Shown here piece by piece: positions 25,182-32,809 of a stretch of DNA of 40,944 nucleotides. Below the pieces are notes generated by a model. It did no database searches and was not told where the DNA came from. It saw nothing but the letters and a program-made list of their open reading frames with translations. The first letter of the stretch is position 1; every line of letters begins with the position of its first letter. The DNA lies in NCBI GenBank assembly GCA_910577235.1, contig CAJTMX010000034.1:1-40944 (forward strand). Reading direction: 5' to 3'. This stretch comes from an uncultured Acetatifactor sp. Lineage in GTDB: Bacteria > Bacillota > Clostridia > Lachnospirales > Lachnospiraceae. The translations under genes and the position numbers were made by a program.

Positions 25182-26192
25182 CTACAGCAACTGCAGTCCT
25201 TCCTTCTCCGCTTCACACATCACTTCCTCCGGCCACAGGGAACACTGCACCTCCCCGATATGGGCCTTGCGCAGGAAGAACATACAGATGCGGGACTGAC
25301 CGATGCCGCCGCCGATGGTAAAGGGAACCGTCTCATCCAGAACGGATTTCTGGAAAGGCAGCTGGGCACGTTCCGTGCATCCGGCCTTTTCCAGCTGGGA
25401 CAAAAGCGCCTCCCGATCCACGCGGATGCCCATGGAGGAGAGTTCCAGCGCGATATCCAGCACCGGATAGTACACCACGATATCCGCGTTCAGCGCCCAG
25501 TCGTCATAGTCCGGCGCGCGGCCGTCGTGAGGCTCGCCGCTCTCCAGCACATCCCCGATCTGCATGATACAGACGGCACCCTTGGCCTTGGCTATGTAAT
25601 ATTCCCTCTCCTTGGGGGTATAATCGGGGAACATCTCTTCCAGCTCTCTGGTGGTTATAAAGAAAATATCGTGAGGCAGGATCTCTTCAATATAGTCATA
25701 GTGGATGGACATGTATTTCTCGGTCTTGCGCAGTACCTTGTATACCGTGCGCACCGTTTCTTTCAGCGTGTCCAGATTCCTGTCCTCCCGGGTGATGATC
25801 TTCTCCCAGTCCCACTGGTCCACATAGATGGAATGGATATTGTCGGTGATCTCATCCCTGCGGATGGCGCTCATGTCCGTGTACAATCCCTCACCCACAG
25901 AGAAACCGTACTTGCAAAGCGCGTATCTTTTCCACTTGGCAAGAGACTGCACGATCTCTGCCTCTCTGCCCTCCTGCTCCTTGATATCAAAATTCACGGG
26001 CCGCTCCACCCCGTTTAAGTTGTCGTTCATGCCGGACTCCGGGGCCACAAAGAGCGGTGCGGACACACGCAGCAGATGCAGGCGCTCCGCCAGCAGAGTC
26101 TGGAAAAAGTCTTTTACGGTCTTGATCGCTACCTGCGTTTCGTACAAGTTCAGCTGGGACTTATATCCCCTGGGTACTAATTGGTCAGCCAT
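25182..26192 (-). CDS. asnA: Aspartate-ammonia ligase
   Basis: Makes asparagine from aspartate, ammonia and ATP; a class II aminoacyl-tRNA-synthetase-like cytoplasmic enzyme. The 336 residues fit the family. Recognisable stretches are YKSQLNLYETQVAIK near the N-terminus, HLLRVSAPLFV, and the class II motif 3 near the end, GGGIGQSRICMFFLRK. MADQLVPRGYK follows an ATG. AAAGGT lies about 14 bases upstream, a long spacing, so initiation may be weak. Transcribed alone on the minus strand. Confidence 0.95.
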   Translation of the reverse strand: MADQLVPRGYKSQLNLYETQVAIKTVKDFFQTLLAERLHLLRVSAPLFVAPESGMNDNLNGVERPVNFDIKEQEGREAEIVQSLAKWKRYALCKYGFSVGEGLYTDMSAIRRDEITDNIHSIYVDQWDWEKIITREDRNLDTLKETVRTVYKVLRKTEKYMSIHYDYIEEILPHDIFFITTRELEEMFPDYTPKEREYYIAKAKGAVCIMQIGDVLESGEPHDGRAPDYDDWALNADIVVYYPVLDIALELSSMGIRVDREALLSQLEKAGCTERAQLPFQKSVLDETVPFTIGGGIGQSRICMFFLRKAHIGEVQCSLWPEEVMCEAEKEGLQLL

Positions 26193-26236
26193 TGTATTAT
26201 AACCATACCTTTCATAATTTATTGATCTCCAGTACT

Positions 26237-26265
26237 ATTTAACCCCTTTTCGCGCCGTTTGGCAA
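26237..26265 (-). promoter_or_regulatory. Possible promoter for asnA
   Basis: Minus strand: -35 TTGCCA (26260-26265), 17 bases, -10 TTAAAT (26237-26242), about 45 bases before the asnA start. A second TATAAT sits only a few bases before the ATG but has no fitting -35. Moderate match only. Confidence 0.45.
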
Positions 26266-26377
26266 GTATTTTTTACGATCTGTTCTGATAAATTCAAGTT
26301 TCAGAGAGATCTACGAAGAATCCCTGGGGGGATAGCATGGTCTGCATCGGAGCGGAACGGACCGTGTATATCCGCGG

Positions 26378-26406
26378 TTGACTTGGCGGCACCACAACTT
26401 TATAAT
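26378..26406 (+). promoter_or_regulatory. Sigma-A promoter for the DUF2716-like gene
   Basis: -35 TTGACT (26378-26383), 17 bases, perfect -10 TATAAT (26401-26406), about 60 bases upstream of the TTG start. Confidence 0.85.
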
Positions 26407-26468
26407 AAAATTACGTTCATGAAAGCCTATGCCACTAAGAAAAAGGAGTCTGACAGGAGGAAACCTCA

Positions 26469-26975
26469 TTGAAAGTAATATTAGATACGGAACTGTTAGA
26501 TCAGCTTTGGGACAAAATGCTGGGGGAATACCACTTCAGCCCCAGATGGAATCCGGATAAAAGCCCCTTTTCTTTCCCCCATTCTTATGAACTATACCGC
26601 TTGGGAGAAGGCTGCTGGTCACAGGAGCAGGAGACGCGGATAAATGAAATATTTGAAACTCTTGTCCCGGAGGACGGATTCCTCTATGCGCTGGACTGGA
26701 ACCACGACTGCTATATTTTCAATCCCCGGGAGCGAATCCCCCTGTTTTATCACTATCGCGACGAGGAGAGAGATTGTAATGTGTATTTCCCCAGCTATTA
26801 CCCCCATGGGGATTACCACTTTTTCATTGCGGCGGACTGGTCCTTTGGCATGCTGGGACATCCGTGGCGTAGAGAGCTATATTTATGGGGAGGCGAACTG
26901 ACCGAACGTTTTGAACAGCTGTCCCGGTATCTGGGCTTGCAGAAAATTCCGATCCATAAACAGGAAATCCAATAA
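26469..26975 (+). CDS. DUF2716-like protein, TTG start
   Basis: 168 residues, soluble, rich in aromatic residues (Trp, Tyr, Phe), with no signal peptide. Motifs such as LYALDWNHDCYIFNPRE, HGDYHFFIAADWSFGMLGHPW and ELYLWGGELTERF recall the DUF2716 family; this name is from memory. No catalytic residues can be assigned. The start is TTG at 26469, with AGGAGG (26455-26460) eight bases before. It has its own promoter, and a strong hairpin follows about 20 bases after the stop. Function unknown; homologues are found as small stand-alone proteins. Confidence 0.75.
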   Translation: MKVILDTELLDQLWDKMLGEYHFSPRWNPDKSPFSFPHSYELYRLGEGCWSQEQETRINEIFETLVPEDGFLYALDWNHDCYIFNPRERIPLFYHYRDEERDCNVYFPSYYPHGDYHFFIAADWSFGMLGHPWRRELYLWGGELTERFEQLSRYLGLQKIPIHKQEIQ

Positions 26976-26982
26976 AACCATA

Positions 26983-27011
26983 TTGACAAGAAAAATCTAA
27001 TGCGTTAGACT
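26983..27011 (+). promoter_or_regulatory. Sigma-A promoter for the solute-binding lipoprotein
   Basis: Perfect -35 TTGACA (26983-26988), 17 bases, -10 TAGACT (27006-27011). The spacer and most of the -10 are covered by the first dyad of a long palindrome, so regulation by a dimeric repressor is likely. Confidence 0.7.
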
Positions 27012-27035
27012 TTGAGTAGGTCTAACGCATTAGAT
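26995..27035 (+). promoter_or_regulatory. Double operator-like palindrome, possibly also a terminator
   Basis: A perfect 16-bp inverted repeat (ATCTAATGCGTTAGAC, 26995-27010, and its complement 27020-27035) with a nine-base spacer. Each arm is itself a dyad (TCTAA, four bases, TTAGA), so the element presents two 14-bp operator-like sites. The first overlaps the spacer and -10 of a promoter. CTTTTG follows, so it may also terminate the DUF2716-like transcript. No regulator gene is adjacent. Confidence 0.65.
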
Positions 27036-27102
27036 CTTTTGTGCTGTTTGTTTTTCCTGTGAGATTTTGCCTGGGAAATTTAAAAAATTTCACGACTTGC
27101 CG

Positions 27103-27145
27103 GTATTGCAGGCAAAGTATGAGATATGTGGAAATGAGGGATCAG
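27103..27145 (+). repeat. Degenerate leader repeat copy E, before the lipoprotein gene
   Basis: GTATTGCAGG, then GATATGTGG, then AATGAGGG lie in the same order and at nearly the same distance from the ATG as in the other copies. The second half of the hairpin is not preserved. It supports the start at 27146 but is a weak family member. Confidence 0.45.
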
Positions 27146-29305
27146 ATGAAAAAATTACTTATCTATGCAGCCATATTGTGCACCTGCGCTCTATCCGCCT
27201 GCGGAACGGGAAACCCAAAGACGCCCCCGGAGCCTGCCGAGAGTCACCCCGTGGCAGTAGCCGAAATATACGAGCTGGAATTGCCGGTCCCCATGGACCA
27301 GATCGACTGTCACGCCATCAGTGACACCTGGCTGTATCTCGCCACCAGGAGTTGGGACAATGAGAGCAAAACGGTGGGATGCCACATCTTCCAAAATGAT
27401 ATCCACAGGGGATACGGGCCGGACAAACGCATATGGGAGCCGGACGCACTCCCCCGGACTCTGGTTGCAGGCCAAAACGGGGAATGTTACCTGTTCGGAC
27501 AATACAAAGATCAAACCGGCTTTTATCTCAATACCTATGACAAGGAGGGAGCCTTGCTGCGCCACAGAGAATATTCCCCGCAGGAGATGGGCAATATGGG
27601 AGAAAAACTGTCGGGCGGACTGGTGACGGCGGACGGCTGCCTGTATCTGTATACATACGGCAGCGGCGGCACTGTCTTTTCCTTTGACCCGGAGGGAAAC
27701 CCGGCGGAGATATATACTCCCCCGCTGGAGAGTCTGGAGGGAGTTGTGGCGGGCAGCGGGAACCGGGTCTACGCCTACTATGTCACAGGGGAAGAGCCAT
27801 TGTTCGCAGAGCTGGGAGCCCAGGGAGAACCCCTCTCCTGTCCCATCCGTCCAAACCGGGTGTTCGGAGGATATGACCAGGGGATCTACCTCAGCACCGG
27901 CGACGGTCTCTGGCAGTATATCCCGGAGACCGGAGAAACATGTCTGCTGTGGGAGTGGGACGAAGATTATATCCAATTAGACGGCAACGAGCTGGACCAG
28001 ATATTCTACGGCCGGGACGGCCTGTACCTGCTGCTCTATGACCAGACAGAAAGAGCGAGCAAGATAAAGGAATCCCTGACCATAGCCCGAGTTACATTTC
28101 AGGACAGCCGGGACTACCCGGAAAAGCAGACGGTCACGCTGGGAACGGTATATGACTACAACTTGAATACCCATGTGGAAGAGTTAGTGCGGCTTTACAA
28201 CCGCCAGAGCAGGGATTATCGTGTGGAACTGATTTCCTATGAAAAGCCGGAGAACAGCAGCCGCTCGGATCTGCTGGGGGAGCTGCAGCTGCGGTTGATA
28301 CGGGGGGAGGGACCTGATCTGATGGAACTCACCGGGATGTATGCGGACTCTCTGATCGCCCAGGGGGTATTTGAAGATCTGGACTCCTACTACCGGACCA
28401 GCGACAGGATCAGGAATGATGAACTGCTGAGCTGCGTCAGAGAGTCCGGCAGCGTCATGGGGCACAATGTCCTGGTCATCCCCTCCTTTTATATCAACAG
28501 CACTATCAGTAAGCAGGAAATTGCCCCTCAGGACTGGACGCCCTGGCACTATCTGGATCTGGCAAGCCGGGAACAATTGACCCAATTTCCCAGCCGGGGC
28601 TCAAGCCTATCCCTCTGTCTTGGGATCAAATACGGCGAACATTTCATTGATTATAAGAAGAAAGAATGTCATTTTGACAGTGAAGAATTTATCTCTCTGC
28701 TGGAGCAGTGCGCGCTGCTGGAATCGGTAGAGTGTCCCCTGTCCTACAGCCAACCCTCTCTGCGGGAAGCAGACTTTATGATGAAAGTCTATGATCTCAA
28801 CAGCTCTGAAGACTATCTTACCGCGGAGCATGATAACGGAAAAATATACTGGGTGGGCCGTCCCGGCTGGGAGGGCATGGAAAATGAGATGTACCCGGAC
28901 GAGGTCTTTGCCATGAACAGCACCTCCTCCAACAAGGAGGGAGCCTGGGACTTTCTGGAATTTTTGCTGTCCCAGGAATTGCAGGAGAAGATCGACTGGG
29001 GTTTTCCGTCCAGAGAGGACTGCTTTGAACAATACCTGCGCAGTTCCTATATGGCGGAGGACTACCATGCGGAGGATTTCTTCAGCACCTTTTCAAAATA
29101 CAATAGTAGAGAAATGACAGAAGAAGACTTCGCCATTATCCGCAATATAGTCGATACCGCCGTATTCCAGTCCTGGGGTTCCACCAACCCCATCATCTCC
29201 ATCGTATCTGAAGAGTCCTCTATGTATTTCTCCGGGGACGCCACTGTGGAGGAGACGGTGGAAAAGATCCAGAGCCGGGTAAATCTGTACTTAAACGAAC
29301 TGTGA
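27146..29305 (+). CDS. Extracellular solute-binding lipoprotein with long N-terminal domain
   Basis: 719 residues from the ATG at 27146; the frame extends 35 codons further, but the signal peptide begins here. Signal peptide and lipobox LSAC put the lipidated Cys at residue 19. About residues 30-325 look beta-rich, with short repeated segments (GGYDQGIYLSTGDGLWQYI, EGVVAGSGNRVYAYY) as in beta-propellers. From about 330 (TLGTVYDYNLNTHVEELVRLYN) to the end it resembles family 1 ABC sugar-binding proteins, including SSNKEGAWDFLEFLLS. No permease or ATPase gene is nearby, so it is an orphan that may instead sense or bind a sugar. The promoter region carries a double palindrome. Confidence 0.82.
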   Translation: MKKLLIYAAILCTCALSACGTGNPKTPPEPAESHPVAVAEIYELELPVPMDQIDCHAISDTWLYLATRSWDNESKTVGCHIFQNDIHRGYGPDKRIWEPDALPRTLVAGQNGECYLFGQYKDQTGFYLNTYDKEGALLRHREYSPQEMGNMGEKLSGGLVTADGCLYLYTYGSGGTVFSFDPEGNPAEIYTPPLESLEGVVAGSGNRVYAYYVTGEEPLFAELGAQGEPLSCPIRPNRVFGGYDQGIYLSTGDGLWQYIPETGETCLLWEWDEDYIQLDGNELDQIFYGRDGLYLLLYDQTERASKIKESLTIARVTFQDSRDYPEKQTVTLGTVYDYNLNTHVEELVRLYNRQSRDYRVELISYEKPENSSRSDLLGELQLRLIRGEGPDLMELTGMYADSLIAQGVFEDLDSYYRTSDRIRNDELLSCVRESGSVMGHNVLVIPSFYINSTISKQEIAPQDWTPWHYLDLASREQLTQFPSRGSSLSLCLGIKYGEHFIDYKKKECHFDSEEFISLLEQCALLESVECPLSYSQPSLREADFMMKVYDLNSSEDYLTAEHDNGKIYWVGRPGWEGMENEMYPDEVFAMNSTSSNKEGAWDFLEFLLSQELQEKIDWGFPSREDCFEQYLRSSYMAEDYHAEDFFSTFSKYNSREMTEEDFAIIRNIVDTAVFQSWGSTNPIISIVSEESSMYFSGDATVEETVEKIQSRVNLYLNEL

Positions 29306-29407
29306 CGCGCGGGTGAGCGGCACAATGCACCCGCCATCCTCCACACTGTTTCCAAAGCCATGCCGCAATTCAGCCGGGGGTGGATGATCGTTCCTGTCAG
29401 GGCCGTC

Positions 29408-29463
29408 TGAACACGTCGGCGCTTGGCGAGGTATTTTCGAGCCTGGCGTCCGCTACGTGTTCA
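29408..29463. terminator. Long imperfect hairpin between convergent genes
   Basis: Outer arms TGAACACG and CGTGTTCA pair perfectly. Inner CGG, CGC and GGC blocks pair across the middle with one bulge and one internal mismatch. It lies between the convergent lipoprotein and HAD-CPBP genes. No T tract follows on either strand, so a terminator role is unsure; a small palindromic repeat is the alternative. Confidence 0.4.
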
Positions 29464-29483
29464 ATCGTCCCCCATTTCTCAAA

Positions 29484-31010
29484 CTATTCAACAACAGGCC
29501 CTTTCAACTTCCTTTTACCACAATCCAGCACCTTCACACTCACAATTGCAACCCCCGCGCACACAAACGCGGCAGGCCAACTATAAATAAACGATTCCGC
29601 CAAGCTTGTATACCCCAGCACATAAGCCAGAGAATTGGCAAGCATATGCACCAGCGCCGGCCAGAAAAAACTGCCGAAATACTCGTACAGATACACCATC
29701 AGCAATCCCATTATAAAGCCGTAACCGCCCTGTACCGGATTCATATGATACAGACCGAACAGCATTGCTGAGACCACCATGGCCAAGGGCAATTTGCATC
29801 CTCTTTTCAGTTCGTTGTACAGGATGCCCCGGAACATCAATTCCTCTGCCAGAGCCGTGACCACGCCATAGCAGAGCAGTCCCACCGCCAGAGAGGCCGA
29901 CAGCTGGCTCTCCGCCACAGCCTGATAGGTGGTGGAACTGTCGGTGATACCCGTCAGATCAAACAACAGATTCAATCCCAGAACGGCCCCCACCGTTGCC
30001 AGCAGCGCCAGGATATAGTTCCTGGGATGTTCCCGGCGCAAATGCATGAGCGCCATACGCTTTTTAGCCTCCCGCATCGCAGGCAGTGCCGTGGGTAAGA
30101 TGGCAAAGCCCGCCACGGCATAGGACAGGGCATGCATCACCGAGCCCAGATTCCCCGTGTAGCCCAGCGCCCCTGTCTGCGCCTCACGGTAATACAGCCA
30201 CGGCCACATCCCCGGCGGCACATGAGGCTCCACAGCCACCGCCAGCCACAGCGCCCCGTTTGATACGGCCTGCCGGATCAGCATAAACAGCAGAAAGGGA
30301 AACAGCATGGGACCGATTAGGCTCATAAACCCTTTTTGCTGCACTTCGCACAGCTCCCGCAGCAGAAATTCCTGCAATTCTTCCACGCTCTCCACAATAT
30401 AGTCCGCATGGGCCTCCCGCAGCTCCTCCATGCCACCGTAACCGTAGGTAACTCCCACGCTTTCCACTCTGGCAGCCCTGGCTCCCTCCATGTCGAATCT
30501 GCGGTCCCCTATCATATACACTTCCTTGCAGGCAATGGGCTTGTCCCCAAAAAGCCGGCGCAGCGCCTCCATAACCACCTGATCCTTGCCGGTGCGGCTG
30601 CCGTCCAGCTCACTGCCCACCACCGCCTTAAAATACTGGCGGATGCCGAAATGCTCTAATATCCTCTCCACGTACACGGTGGGCTTGCTTGAGGCCACCG
30701 CCAGCCCAAACCCCTTGCCACTCAGAATCTGCAACATCCGGGCCACCCCCGGATAGATCTCATTTTCATAAATCCCCTTATCGTTAAATCGTTCCCGGTA
30801 TTTCTCCACAGCCTCCATGGCCTGTTCCCCGTCCATCCCATAGAATTCCATAAAGCTTTCCTTAAGCGGCGGTCCGATAAAAGGCTCCAGCTTGTCCAAA
30901 TCCGGTTCTTCGATGCCGAAACTGCGCAGCGCATACTGCACGCAGGTGGTGATTCCCATCTTGGGGTCCGTCAATGTCCCGTCCAGATCAAACAAAAAAT
31001 ATTTTTTCAT
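29484..31010 (-). CDS. HAD phosphatase fused to CPBP family intramembrane protease
   Basis: 508 residues joining two normally separate proteins. Residues 1-215 are a HAD hydrolase of the phosphoglycolate phosphatase type: catalytic Asp8 and Asp10 in FDLDGT, SSK at 107-109, and GDRRFD at 168-173. Residues about 228-500 are polytopic and carry the CPBP (Abi/Rce1-type) motifs: EELMFR with Glu389, Glu390 and Arg394, FGLYH ending at His422, and HMLAN at 455-459. The frame is open through the junction with no internal start that looks better. It starts three bases after the greA stop, with the AGGAG in the last greA codons, so translation is coupled. The joint role is unknown. Confidence 0.88.
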   Translation of the reverse strand: MKKYFLFDLDGTLTDPKMGITTCVQYALRSFGIEEPDLDKLEPFIGPPLKESFMEFYGMDGEQAMEAVEKYRERFNDKGIYENEIYPGVARMLQILSGKGFGLAVASSKPTVYVERILEHFGIRQYFKAVVGSELDGSRTGKDQVVMEALRRLFGDKPIACKEVYMIGDRRFDMEGARAARVESVGVTYGYGGMEELREAHADYIVESVEELQEFLLRELCEVQQKGFMSLIGPMLFPFLLFMLIRQAVSNGALWLAVAVEPHVPPGMWPWLYYREAQTGALGYTGNLGSVMHALSYAVAGFAILPTALPAMREAKKRMALMHLRREHPRNYILALLATVGAVLGLNLLFDLTGITDSSTTYQAVAESQLSASLAVGLLCYGVVTALAEELMFRGILYNELKRGCKLPLAMVVSAMLFGLYHMNPVQGGYGFIMGLLMVYLYEYFGSFFWPALVHMLANSLAYVLGYTSLAESFIYSWPAAFVCAGVAIVSVKVLDCGKRKLKGPVVE

Positions 31011-31013
31011 CCG

Positions 31014-31517
31014 CTAAAAACTCCTCAGTTTTACGCTGTCATCGTCCTCTGTATTCTCGATCTCCGCGATCTTCACATCATACCCCACAGTGTCGTTTAC
31101 CTGCACATGTACCACATCCCCCACTCTATGTCCCAGCAGAGCCTTGCCCAGGGGGGATTCATTGCTGATCAGTCCCTCCAGGGAATTGCCCCTGACCGTA
31201 GTGACGATCCGGTACTTCTCCACGCTGCCGTCGTCCAGCATCTCCACGGTCACCGTATTATTCATCCCCACCTCGTCCTCCGCGGACGTGTCGGAGATCA
31301 CCTGGGCCGTGCGGATCATACGCTCCAGATACCGTATCCGGCTTTCGTTCTGGTTCTTGGCCTTCTTGGCCGCGTAATACTCAAAGTTCTCGCTGAGATC
31401 CCCGTGTGCCCGAGCCTCCTTCACATCCTCCAGCGCCTTGGGCCGCACCACCAGTTTCCGGTGCTCGATCTCCTCCTCCATCTTCCGTATATCACTCTGT
31501 GTCAGTTTATCGTACAT
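31014..31517 (-). CDS. greA: Transcription elongation factor GreA
   Basis: Cleavage factor that rescues backtracked RNA polymerase, 167 residues. The N-terminal coiled-coil domain (about 1-75, with AKKAKNQNESRIRYLERMI) and C-terminal FKBP-like domain with SPLGKALLGHRVGDVV are clear. The tip has acidic residues in AHGDLSENFEYY. The ATG at 31517 has AGAGGTAA upstream within copy B of the leader repeat; an upstream start would add 18 non-conserved residues. It is followed directly by the HAD-CPBP gene. Confidence 0.93.
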   Translation of the reverse strand: MYDKLTQSDIRKMEEEIEHRKLVVRPKALEDVKEARAHGDLSENFEYYAAKKAKNQNESRIRYLERMIRTAQVISDTSAEDEVGMNNTVTVEMLDDGSVEKYRIVTTVRGNSLEGLISNESPLGKALLGHRVGDVVHVQVNDTVGYDVKIAEIENTEDDDSVKLRSF

Positions 31518-31562
31518 ATTTACCTCTTTCCTGCATATCAAGGGTTTCACCTGTGATATTGC
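31518..31562 (-). repeat. Leader hairpin repeat copy B, before greA
   Basis: Minus strand, 45 bases ending at the greA ATG: GCAATATCACAGG, loop, CCCTTGATATGC, then AGGAAAGAGGTAA. The outer TATCA/TGATA stem is kept and the inner part is partly mismatched. Confidence 0.75.
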
Positions 31563-31572
31563 GTCTGTCATT

Positions 31573-32535
31573 CTACTTCACCGCATAGATCACCGCCGCC
31601 GCCAAAATGATCTGAATGATCGCGAACCGGAACACCGTCTGGGTATTTGACCAACCCAAAACCTTGCGCACATGGTCATGCAGAGGCGTACGCACATGAT
31701 TCAGAATATGGATCTTCAGAAAACGGATCAGGGAAACCTTCAAAAGTCCCAGCCCTCCGTCCAGGATCAGCACCAGAGCCACCGGGATATACAGGAAAGG
31801 ACAGCCCGTTTTCAGGATAGCGATGCTGATAAACAGCCCCATGGCCCGGGAACCCGCGTCTCCCATCATCAGCCTGCTGGGCGTGGCGTTGTACCACAGA
31901 TACCCCAGAATGCAGACCGCGAACAGCAGTATCATAAACGAAAAATCTCCCGCCAGATCTTTGATCTGGTCTATAAAATAGATGGTCATGATGGTGATGA
32001 TCGTCAGCGTACCGGATAATCCGTCCACTCCGTCGGAGCAGTTGGTGACGTTCACGGAAGTCCAGACCAACACCACTGTCAGCAGAGCAAACACCACCGG
32101 CGGCATGGTAAATTTGATTCCGAACATGGCCAGTTCCACCACACTTGTGTTGTAATGTAAAAAGGTGATGGCCACCAGAGCCGCCACACAGAGGTCCAGA
32201 AAGCCTTTTTTGTATTCCCCCCACGGACTTTTCGAGGCATCGTCCAAAAAACCCGTCATCATACAGACGATGATGAGTACCAGATAGATGGCGTTCTCCG
32301 TGCGATAGGGAACAAAAAGCACCGCCGCCACCACAAAGGCCAGCACAAAAATGATGCCTGCCCCTCTGGGCTTTCCCGCCGAAAGCTTGCCGTCATGGGC
32401 AAAATCCCGCCCCGCGTCTTTGGGAAGATACGCACTCAATCTGGATATGGCGATGATGGTAGTCAGAAACGCGAACAATATCCCGGCAAAAGCGGCAAAC
32501 GAGGCATATCCCTCCGGTATCAGTGTATGTATCAT
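31573..32535 (-). CDS. MraY-like phospho-sugar transferase
   Basis: Polytopic membrane enzyme of the GlcNAc-1-P/MurNAc-pentapeptide transferase family (MraY, WecA, TagO), which attaches a phospho-sugar to a polyprenyl phosphate. 320 residues, about ten helices. Visible motifs are the Asp98-Asp99 pair (FLDDASK), VNVTNCSDGVDGLSG (161-175), MMGDAGSRAMG (223-233), and PLHDHVRK near 284-291. The last corresponds to the MraY HHH box, here HDH. The MraY features NxxNxxDGxDGL and the GW.NTQTVFRF end favour MraY over WecA, but the gene is outside a dcw cluster, so it may be a paralogue. Copy C of the leader repeat precedes the ATG. Product is probably lipid I or a related lipid-linked sugar. Confidence 0.85.
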   Translation of the reverse strand: MIHTLIPEGYASFAAFAGILFAFLTTIIAISRLSAYLPKDAGRDFAHDGKLSAGKPRGAGIIFVLAFVVAAVLFVPYRTENAIYLVLIIVCMMTGFLDDASKSPWGEYKKGFLDLCVAALVAITFLHYNTSVVELAMFGIKFTMPPVVFALLTVVLVWTSVNVTNCSDGVDGLSGTLTIITIMTIYFIDQIKDLAGDFSFMILLFAVCILGYLWYNATPSRLMMGDAGSRAMGLFISIAILKTGCPFLYIPVALVLILDGGLGLLKVSLIRFLKIHILNHVRTPLHDHVRKVLGWSNTQTVFRFAIIQIILAAAVIYAVK

Positions 32536-32580
32536 AATATCCCCTTCCCTGTGTACTGCGGGCTTTACCCGCGATATTGC
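32536..32580 (-). repeat. Leader hairpin repeat copy C, before the mraY-like gene
   Basis: Minus strand, 45 bases ending at the ATG: GCAATATCGCGGG, loop, CCCGCAGTACAC, then AGGGAAGGGG as the ribosome binding site. The core stem GCGGG/CCCGC replaces GCAGG/CCTGC of copy A, a compensatory change. Confidence 0.75.
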
Positions 32581-32645
32581 GACTTTGGCATCAAACGCAC
32601 GCCGCCAGACGCTAATATTATATAGTATAGCCTATTTTTCCATAT

Positions 32646-32676
32646 AATAAAAGAGCCAACTTGAAAATGTCGGCTC
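32646..32676 (-). terminator. Terminator after the GGDEF gene and its small ORF
   Basis: Minus strand: an 8-bp stem GAGCCGAC/GTTGGCTC (one G-U), then TTTTATT. It lies between the 29-codon ORF and the mraY-like gene. Confidence 0.75.
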
Positions 32677-32714
32677 CCTTACATCGCCTTTTTTCATGCC
32701 TGGTCTACTAACAT

Positions 32715-32804
32715 CTACATACATAACGGCAGTTGACATAGTAGCTGCCGCATACCCGTGACGCCGTGTGACCGCGTCAATGGGTTTGGGATGTCAGCAG
32801 CCAT
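32715..32804 (-). CDS. 29-aa small ORF coupled to the GGDEF gene
   Basis: Minus strand, 29 codons starting MAADIPNPLTRSHG and ending QLPLCM, with cysteines at residues 23 and 28. Upstream is GAGGTGA, an excellent ribosome binding site, five bases before the ATG; its TGA is the stop codon of the GGDEF gene, so reinitiation is plausible. The ORF is followed by the intrinsic terminator. The DNA is hairpin-rich, so it could instead be a structured 3' region. I do not recognise the peptide and function is unknown. Confidence 0.5.
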   Translation of the reverse strand: MAADIPNPLTRSHGVTGMRQLLCQLPLCM

Positions 32805-32809
32805 AACCG

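Noticed and set aside
26193..26330. T-box leader before asnA
   Set aside because: No specifier-loop region or T-box antiterminator sequence could be seen in the upstream region.
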